From DASPRM01 sp035319065 (GTDB lineage Bacteria; Acidobacteriota; Terriglobia; Terriglobales; Acidobacteriaceae), in contig DATHDM010000106.1 in assembly GCA_035319065.1 (NCBI GenBank), positions 1 through 10,493 of the forward strand: DNA of 10,493 bases, given 5' to 3'. The notes under the pieces were generated by a model, which had not been told where the DNA came from, did no database searches, and was given only the letters and a program-made list of their open reading frames with translations. A program made the position numbers and the translations under genes. The number at the start of each line of letters is the position of its first letter. Position 1 is the stretch's first letter. Shown here one piece after another: positions 5,983-10,493 of the stretch.

Positions 5983-7686
5983 TTAGAAGCTGCGCAGCGC
6001 CTGCTCCAGGGCGGTCGAGTCGTCGAGCATCAGCCACTGCACTACTGACAAGGGCAGCGATCCGTAGCCGATCAGCTGGTCGTGGAACCGGCCGAGCTCA
6101 AAACTGTTCCCTTCGCGGTCGCGATAGCACCCCAGCAGATTCATGATCTGCCACTTTCCCACCATGTAGGTGATCTTCTGCGTGGGCGAGCTGGCGGCGC
6201 CCGCCGCTTCCCCTTCCGCCGACTCGCGGTCCAGGCCGCCGGCCTTCATGAAGTAGTCCACTGCCTGCTCGAAGCTCCATCTGCCGGTCTGCAGATTCAC
6301 ATCCACGCCAATGCGCGCCGCGCGATAGCGCGCCAGCCGCAGCACCTGGCCATGACCCGCCGAATCCGGTGGATACAGGCCGGTGCGCAGCATCATCTCC
6401 TCCGTGTACAAGGCCCAGCCTTCGATCAGGATGCCGTCGTCGTGGTGGCGCCGGATCTCGTCACTCAGATGGTTGGCGATCGAGAGCTGCAAAAAGTGGC
6501 CTGGGATGCCTTCATGCCCCAGGATCGGCCGCGGCTCCTCGATGGCCGCCCGAATGTAGAAGTTGGGGCTCCGCGCATTGTAGGTGGGGATGAAGTAGAA
6601 GCCGCTGGGATCCTTGTCGTAGACCCCGGGCGCATTCATGAATCCTCCCGGGCTGGTGGGCTTGAAGGCCTCGGGTAACTGGCGAATGTAGAAGTGCCCC
6701 ACGTACGACGGAATGGTCACCAGCCGCTTTTGCTTCAGGAAAGCAAGGATGCTGGCTTCGCGCTCCTCGTAGGCCTGCAGGAAAGCCTGTTGATCGCGGG
6801 GCACATTTGCGCTGCGCGCAGGATCGGGATCGGCCAGGGACGGATCGGGAAGCATCGCCTCCAGTCCGCGAGAGCGGGCCAATTCCGCCTCGCCCAGCAT
6901 CGCTACCTGCTTGGCATCCATCGGCAGCAGGTACACGTGATGCAGGAGGTAGTTGTAATTCTCCTCCCCCATGGGGGACCAGGCGACCATCTGCGGCAGT
7001 TCGCGCTCCAGCTCGTCGGCAAAGGCATGGATAGCGGCTAGGGCCGAATCCCGCGCCGCGACCAGGGCCCGGGTGTCCTCGACAGCAAGCTCCCCTGCCA
7101 GCGTCATCAAGCTCTCTTTGAACAGGGGATCGATCGCCCGCGCCGAGCTGATCGCCAGCTTCGCATTCAACTGTACCGGATGCTTGAGATTCTCACGCGC
7201 CTGCCGCAGCAGATCGGGCATCTGACGCAAGCGCGAGGCCGCCGACCGCACCCGCTTCTGCGGCGTGTCGTAGTTCTTCTTCAGCAGCGAAAAGATGGCA
7301 TTGCTGCATTCGTTGACGTAGAGCTGAGGATTGCTGTCGTCGGGGTGAAGAATGCGGTCGAAGGCCTGGTCCTGCTCGAGTTGAGCCCGGAACAGAACCC
7401 AGTCGATGCGGTCGTCCTGGTTCCACGACGTCGTTTGCAGGCGGTTGACCCCTGCCAGCACCTCCCGCACATGCTGACGTCGCGCGGCGATGGCAGCCGG
7501 CGAGTAATCGGTCAGCCTGTCGTCCCAGGTGTGCAGCCCCTGGTCGCTGGCATTGACCGGGTACTGCTGGTTGCGCCAGTTGTAGTAGTCGCTCGCCGTG
7601 CGGCGAAGAGCCTCGGGAGAGTCTTTTTCTTGCGCCAACGCAGAGCCGAGGCAGACCAGCAAAAGAAGCAGCGCAAACAGGCGCAT
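5983..7686 (-). CDS. Exported DUF885 family metallohydrolase
   Basis: The 567-residue product is a DUF885 protein, a family with a metallopeptidase-like fold, active in the periplasm or outside. It opens with a signal peptide (MRLFALLLLLVCLGSALA, likely cut before QEKDS). The C-terminal half carries the zinc-site motif HEGIPGH at 391-397 and the downstream EGWALYTEE at 422-430, which supplies the third ligand in related enzymes. A conserved GGFMNAPG and FYFIPTYN segment precedes them. Length and motif order match complete members, so the enzyme looks intact; its substrate is unknown. I chose the ATG at 7686 because GAGG lies 6 nt upstream and the signal peptide starts there. ATGs at 7698 and 7731 lack a ribosome binding site. 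It follows a small membrane-protein gene after 65 bp and is probably co-transcribed with it. Confidence 0.93.
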   Translation of the reverse strand: MRLFALLLLLVCLGSALAQEKDSPEALRRTASDYYNWRNQQYPVNASDQGLHTWDDRLTDYSPAAIAARRQHVREVLAGVNRLQTTSWNQDDRIDWVLFRAQLEQDQAFDRILHPDDSNPQLYVNECSNAIFSLLKKNYDTPQKRVRSAASRLRQMPDLLRQARENLKHPVQLNAKLAISSARAIDPLFKESLMTLAGELAVEDTRALVAARDSALAAIHAFADELERELPQMVAWSPMGEENYNYLLHHVYLLPMDAKQVAMLGEAELARSRGLEAMLPDPSLADPDPARSANVPRDQQAFLQAYEEREASILAFLKQKRLVTIPSYVGHFYIRQLPEAFKPTSPGGFMNAPGVYDKDPSGFYFIPTYNARSPNFYIRAAIEEPRPILGHEGIPGHFLQLSIANHLSDEIRRHHDDGILIEGWALYTEEMMLRTGLYPPDSAGHGQVLRLARYRAARIGVDVNLQTGRWSFEQAVDYFMKAGGLDRESAEGEAAGAASSPTQKITYMVGKWQIMNLLGCYRDREGNSFELGRFHDQLIGYGSLPLSVVQWLMLDDSTALEQALRSF

Positions 7687-7751
7687 CCTTGTCCTCATCT
7701 GGAACCGGGAGGAACACGTTACCCGTTTCACCGCGCCGGGTCCACTCCCGA

Positions 7752-8177
7752 CTAGCGGGTCAGTGCTTCACCAGCGTGAAGGCGATACTCGAGCAGCGCG
7801 CGCCCGTCGCTGGTGATCCGCACGCCGTCGTCGTCGCGCTCGATCAGGTGGGCGTCTTCCAGGAAGCTGAGCCATTCAGTGAAGGAAGAGTTTTCAAAGA
7901 TCTCGGGATAGCGCCGCCGCGCCTCTCCCCAGCAGAAGAAAAGTTTGTTGGTAGAAACCGAACCGTCGGCTGACGACCTGATCAATTGCAGTGCCGGGAT
8001 CTGCGTCTCCCACAAGCTGGCATGGTCGGGATCGAAGGCATCGGCCAGCGAGAGCACCGTGAAGCCCGGGCGGCGGGCGGCCGGGTCGCGCGGAGCCCGA
8101 TCCTGCAGGAAAGCGATCAGCGTCATCCAGATCAGACCGGCAACCAGTATTCCCAGAACCATCGAAAGCGCGATCAT
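7752..8177 (-). CDS. Small membrane-anchored protein of unknown function
   Basis: I do not recognise a family. The 141-residue product has one N-terminal membrane segment (about residues 3-24, MVLGILVAGLIWMTLIAFL) followed by a basic stretch (QDRAPRDPAARR), so the rest probably faces the cytoplasm. The C-terminal part (about 94-132, FTEWLSFLEDAHLIERDDDGVRITSDGRALL split across the helix and hairpin) looks like a winged-helix end: a helix, then a LIER-type strand, an acidic turn and RITSDG. DNA binding is a guess. The ATG at 8177 is chosen because GGGGGT is 6 nt upstream and the membrane helix starts there; the frame stays open to 8348 without conserved sequence. It lies 65 bp ahead of the DUF885 gene and is likely first in a two-gene unit. 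The region before it (8271-8334) is rich in inverted repeats. Confidence 0.72.
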   Translation of the reverse strand: MIALSMVLGILVAGLIWMTLIAFLQDRAPRDPAARRPGFTVLSLADAFDPDHASLWETQIPALQLIRSSADGSVSTNKLFFCWGEARRRYPEIFENSSFTEWLSFLEDAHLIERDDDGVRITSDGRALLEYRLHAGEALTR

Positions 8178-8270
8178 CGACGCACCCCCATTTCTGGGCC
8201 TCCCTTCCCGCTGCCACGCACGGAAAGTCCGGCTCGGCGATGGTTCCTGCCTGGCCAAGAGACTACGCCT

Positions 8271-8334
8271 GTCACTGCAATGCCCGCAGTGACCGCGATC
8301 ACTCATGGATATATCTTGGCACGATATGTCCAAG
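8271..8334. promoter_or_regulatory. Cluster of three inverted repeats upstream of the two-gene unit
   Basis: Three symmetric elements lie in 64 bp. The first is a perfect 8-bp repeat, GTCACTGC (8271-8278) and GCAGTGAC (8286-8293). The second, AGTGACCGCGATCACT (8288-8303), has the AGTGA-N6-TCACT geometry of a CRP-family site and is symmetric except for one position pair. The third pairs GGATATATC (8307-8315) with GATATGTCC (8323-8331), one wobble, and overlaps a competing CTTGG/CCAAG pair (8315-8319, 8330-8334). They sit about 95-155 bp before the ATG at 8177, a plausible operator region. No convincing -35/-10 pair was found. The remaining part of 8335-8509 shows nothing I can support. Confidence 0.45.
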
Positions 8335-8509
8335 CGACACAACTGCAAGGCGATGGTGCGCCACCGCTTGCTCGCGACCGTGAATGTCGGCTTGCCGCCG
8401 TCGACTCCGCGTCACCGCCGGAGCCAGCCGCTCCTCGGGTGGAAGGACGACCAGCGATACCGCTGAATTGGGCGGGCTGGAATTGGCGGGAGTGAAAGCA
8501 GCGAAGACT

Positions 8510-8554
8510 TGGTGAACCTGGTCGGGATCGAACCGACGACCTCTTCCATGCCAT
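8510..8554 (-). pseudogene. tRNA-Ala(GGC) 3' part, candidate attachment site
   Basis: Read on the minus strand, this 45-bp segment is exactly the 3' part of a tRNA. It has anticodon loop ATGGCAT (8554-8548, U33 then anticodon GGC), 3' anticodon strand GGAAG, variable loop AGGTC, a full T arm (GTCGG, loop TTCGATC, CCGAC), acceptor strand CAGGTTC and ACCA. U70 and A73 fit alanine identity. Upstream, the expected 5' anticodon strand CTTCC is absent (the sequence is TGAGAA), and no D arm or 5' acceptor strand is found on the right. The gene cannot make a tRNA. A break exactly at the anticodon loop is the pattern left at the distal att site of an element integrated by a tyrosine recombinase. Simple decay or deletion of a tRNA gene is the alternative. 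Confidence 0.8.
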
Positions 8555-8566
8555 TTCTCATCTCCA

Positions 8567-8583
8567 TCTCGCACTATGCGAGA
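8567..8583. repeat. Perfect 7-bp hairpin next to the tRNA fragment
   Basis: TCTCGCA and TGCGAGA flank a CTA loop, a perfect 17-base hairpin starting 13 bp inside the presumed island end. It could be an integrase or accessory-factor binding site, or simply a stem-loop. Confidence 0.5.
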
Positions 8584-8645
8584 CCGTCGAAGCTGGAATG
8601 ACATTGAGAGGCAGTATTCATGCATGTTCCAACGCGATTAGCTGC

Positions 8646-8686
8646 CCTCTGAGTGTGCTCATGGGAAACGCAGTAGCACACAGAGG
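8646..8686. repeat. Long imperfect hairpin in the gene-free stretch
   Basis: GTGTGCT (8653-8659) pairs perfectly with AGCACAC (8675-8681). After a 2-nt bulge (GA) on one side, CCTCT (8646-8650) pairs with AGAGG (8682-8686), giving 12 bp around a 15-nt loop. It lies about 220 nt past the stop of the propeller gene and has no U-tract, so it is probably not its terminator. The rest of 8584-8907 shows no RNA gene or conserved frame. Confidence 0.5.
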
Positions 8687-8907
8687 CATGGACAGGGATC
8701 GGAGGGTTGCGACACAACTCACGACACAATGTTCTAGGCGATCCAAGAAAGGCTGCTGCTGCAACCTGAGGCGGACACCGTTCTTGCGCAGCTCACCTGC
8801 CTACGCGTCCAGCTCGAATTGCCCGAAGCGGATAATGCGGGATTGACTGACCTCAGCCCCTCAACTTGTCTTGTATCTGTGAAATGAACCCTGAAGAGTC
8901 TGGATCC

Positions 8908-10493
8908 CTAAAACTTCTCGACGGCCCACACGTTGCTTGTGCCGGCAGCTTCGTTGAGTGCCAGCATACGCCCGTCCGGAGAGGGAATTGCCCAATTTAT
9001 AAATTGGTTCTTCCCCCCTTCTCCCAGGAGCGAGGCGCTGCCGTCTAACATGACACGCAAGAGTGCGTTTTGACGGGCGAGGTTCGATGTCGTTACAAAC
9101 AGGCTGTTGCTATCGGCAGCCCAGTCCACGCAAAGCACTCCACTCCAGCCTTTGACGGTCAAATCATATGTTTTCCCAGTTACCAATGAACGGAGCTGAA
9201 TTGTATTGGCATTCGGAGTATGGAGGATGATGGCTAGTTTCGAACCATCAGGAGACAAGCCCCAATTCATGGGCACGCCGCCGCTGATGTCAATTGTGGT
9301 GAGCTCGGAACTCACGCCGCTCCTCACGTCGAATTGGAGAAATGTTGCGTGATCCCCAACCTCGACGGCATAGATACAAACTGTGGATGGTAGCCTTGCA
9401 CATTCGATGTTTCCTATTTTTTCCCCTCGCAGAATGATGCGCGGTGCCCCCCCTTGCAAAGAGATAGCCGCTATGGCGGAGACAGAACCGGAGCGGGCGA
9501 TTTTCGGTTCAGCAAGATATACGGCTTCTGAGCCATCGGGAGTCAACCTCGGAATGGTCCGAGAAGTCCATTCCCCCTCGGAACTAGTCGCCAAAAGTTC
9601 TGGCAATGGCTGGTCTATAGCCTGTTTGAAAATTGCAACGCTCCCGTTACGATCGGATGAGAACAGCACCGACTTGCTGTCCGGGGTCCAGGCAAACGGC
9701 AGGTTCTGATTTTCGTCCAGCGTCAGGCGCTTGGTGCCAACTAAACGTCTTCCATCAGGTGACAGGGTTCCGGCAACAACCTGATTCTGCTGTTGGATTC
9801 TTCGGAACACCATTAATCTGCCATCTGCATCAGCGGTAATCTCCGCGATCGAGCCTATTCCCCGCATCAGGCGACGCGGCGCACCAGAAACCCTTCCGGA
9901 CTTGTCCACCGTTACAGCCCAGGCATTCAAATCCCTTTCGCTTGGCACATCTTCGGCGCGCGTGTAGACGATACGGCTATCAGGCAACCACAACAGGGCG
10001 AAACCCAGCCTCTCCTGCGACAACAAGATATGCGAGTGGCCGTTCCGCCATTCGTTAACCTCGATGGTATCAGTGGTCTGCATATACCCCGTCAGGCGTC
10101 GTCTGACATACGCAATCTTTCGACCGTCGGAGGACCAGGTTGTTCTGCCCAGATAATCATCCCGGACGGCAGGCACAACTTTGGTCTGTTCCATTCCATC
10201 GGTGCGCATGACCCATATCTCTTCCCGCCCCTGTGGCACTCGGGTGAAGGCGATGTACGATCCATCGGGGGATACGACACCTGCCTCTGCATCGTCAGCC
10301 ACCTTGCGAGGCTCACCGCCGAGAACCGAAGCGGTCCACAAGCTGGGTTGCGCCCCCGCCGTTTCCACATGGTCGATCAGGACATGGGCGCTGTCAGGAA
10401 ACCAGCTGTCGATGTGCGCAGAAAAATCTTTGGGCAAAGGCCAGGCGTGGGTTTCTCCGGTCTGGAGCAGTTTCAAATACAGCCCGGTTGTGT
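8908..10493 (-). CDS. PD40/TolB-type beta-propeller protein, C-terminal part
   Basis: This is the C-terminal 527 or so residues of a larger protein; the frame is open through the right window edge (GLYLKLLQTGETHAW), so the start is outside. It consists of WD40-like (PD40) blades. The motif xSPDGxxIAF/xxPDSxxV recurs at least eight times: VSPDGSYIAF, WSSDGRKIAY, LSPDGRRLVG, WTPDSKSVLF, LTPDGSEAVY, LSPDGSKLAI, WAADSNSLFV and PSPDGRMLAL. In Acidobacteriota, blades with this LYLKLLQTGE-like entry usually form the C-terminal half of proteins whose N-terminus is a CadC-type DNA-binding domain or a serine/threonine kinase; that missing half would decide the function. Propellers bind proteins or sugars. 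No membrane helix or lipobox is visible in the part present. Base composition is lower in G+C than the genes to the left, and it lies within the presumed island. Confidence 0.85.
   Translation of the reverse strand, partial: TTGLYLKLLQTGETHAWPLPKDFSAHIDSWFPDSAHVLIDHVETAGAQPSLWTASVLGGEPRKVADDAEAGVVSPDGSYIAFTRVPQGREEIWVMRTDGMEQTKVVPAVRDDYLGRTTWSSDGRKIAYVRRRLTGYMQTTDTIEVNEWRNGHSHILLSQERLGFALLWLPDSRIVYTRAEDVPSERDLNAWAVTVDKSGRVSGAPRRLMRGIGSIAEITADADGRLMVFRRIQQQNQVVAGTLSPDGRRLVGTKRLTLDENQNLPFAWTPDSKSVLFSSDRNGSVAIFKQAIDQPLPELLATSSEGEWTSRTIPRLTPDGSEAVYLAEPKIARSGSVSAIAAISLQGGAPRIILRGEKIGNIECARLPSTVCIYAVEVGDHATFLQFDVRSGVSSELTTIDISGGVPMNWGLSPDGSKLAIILHTPNANTIQLRSLVTGKTYDLTVKGWSGVLCVDWAADSNSLFVTTSNLARQNALLRVMLDGSASLLGEGGKNQFINWAIPSPDGRMLALNEAAGTSNVWAVEKF

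Larger units (their letters stand above)
8555..10493. mobile_element. Candidate distal end of an integrated island
   Basis: An element that inserts into a tRNA leaves the whole tRNA at one end and a copy of its 3' part at the other. From the orientation of the fragment at 8510-8554, the inserted DNA should lie to the right. Composition agrees: the 60 bases at 9181-9240 contain 26 G+C, against 42 at 4321-4380. The intervening stretch 8584-8907 holds no supportable gene. No integrase or transposase is visible, so the limits and nature of the element are inferred, and its right end lies outside the window. Confidence 0.35.

Noticed and set aside
8316..8332. Sigma54 promoter (TTGGCACG then ATAT)
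   Set aside because: The -24 half looks right, but the -12 half reads GTCC in place of TTGC, lacking the needed GC.
8299..8625. Minus-strand open frame across the tRNA fragment
   Set aside because: It reads straight through the tRNA sequence and the inverted repeats and has no coding features.
8738..8887. Gene remnant in the gene-free stretch (49 open codons)
   Set aside because: The codons look amino-acid-like in places, but there is no start codon, no ribosome binding site and no family I recognise.
8555..8907. Group I intron splitting the tRNA-Ala in its anticodon loop
   Set aside because: No 5' exon (acceptor strand plus D arm) could be found on the minus strand upstream of 8554 within the stretch, and no intron core was recognised.

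Overview
The window looks like the chromosome of a high-GC bacterium, most likely an Acidobacteriota (Terriglobia-type) genome. That assignment is inference. It rests on the split glycine decarboxylase (a separate GcvPA subunit), an exported DUF885 protein, a PD40/TolB-like propeller protein, small exported proteins of unknown function, and an intergenic palindrome built on CATCCTGAGC. No rRNA, intact tRNA, CRISPR array or recognisable transposase is present.

Layout. Positions 1-2865 hold a minus-strand glycine cleavage cluster, transcribed right to left from a candidate promoter at 2838-2865: gcvT (GTG start), gcvH, a small exported protein of unknown function, then gcvPA, which runs off the left edge. 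GcvT, GcvH and GcvP act together with a lipoamide dehydrogenase (not seen here) to break glycine into CO2, ammonia and methylene-tetrahydrofolate. Positions 2941-3534 encode an exported protein made of two related beta-rich repeats, also on the minus strand. A divergent intergenic region follows, then a plus-strand gene (3879-4757) joining a MerR-like DNA-binding domain to four TPR repeats. This gene converges on a minus-strand GAF-domain protein with an N-terminal Cys4 motif (4917-5831). The gap between them holds a strong imperfect palindrome and partial copies of it.

Positions 5983-8177 hold a two-gene minus-strand unit: a small single-pass membrane protein with a possible winged-helix tail, then an exported DUF885 metallohydrolase with HEGxPGH and EGWALY motifs. 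Upstream of it lies a dense cluster of three inverted repeats (8271-8334), one of them CRP-like in geometry.

The most interesting signal is at 8510-8554 on the minus strand. It is the exact 3' part of a tRNA-Ala(GGC), from the anticodon loop to CCA, with no 5' half beside it. This is what a tyrosine-integrase element leaves at its far end when it inserts into a tRNA anticodon loop. By that geometry the element would lie to the right (8555 onward). To the right, base composition drops visibly, two extra hairpins appear in a stretch without genes, and one partial gene for a TolB/PD40-type beta-propeller protein runs off the right edge. The left part of the window would then be core chromosome and the right part the distal end of an integrated island. 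The integrase and intact tRNA would have to be outside the window.
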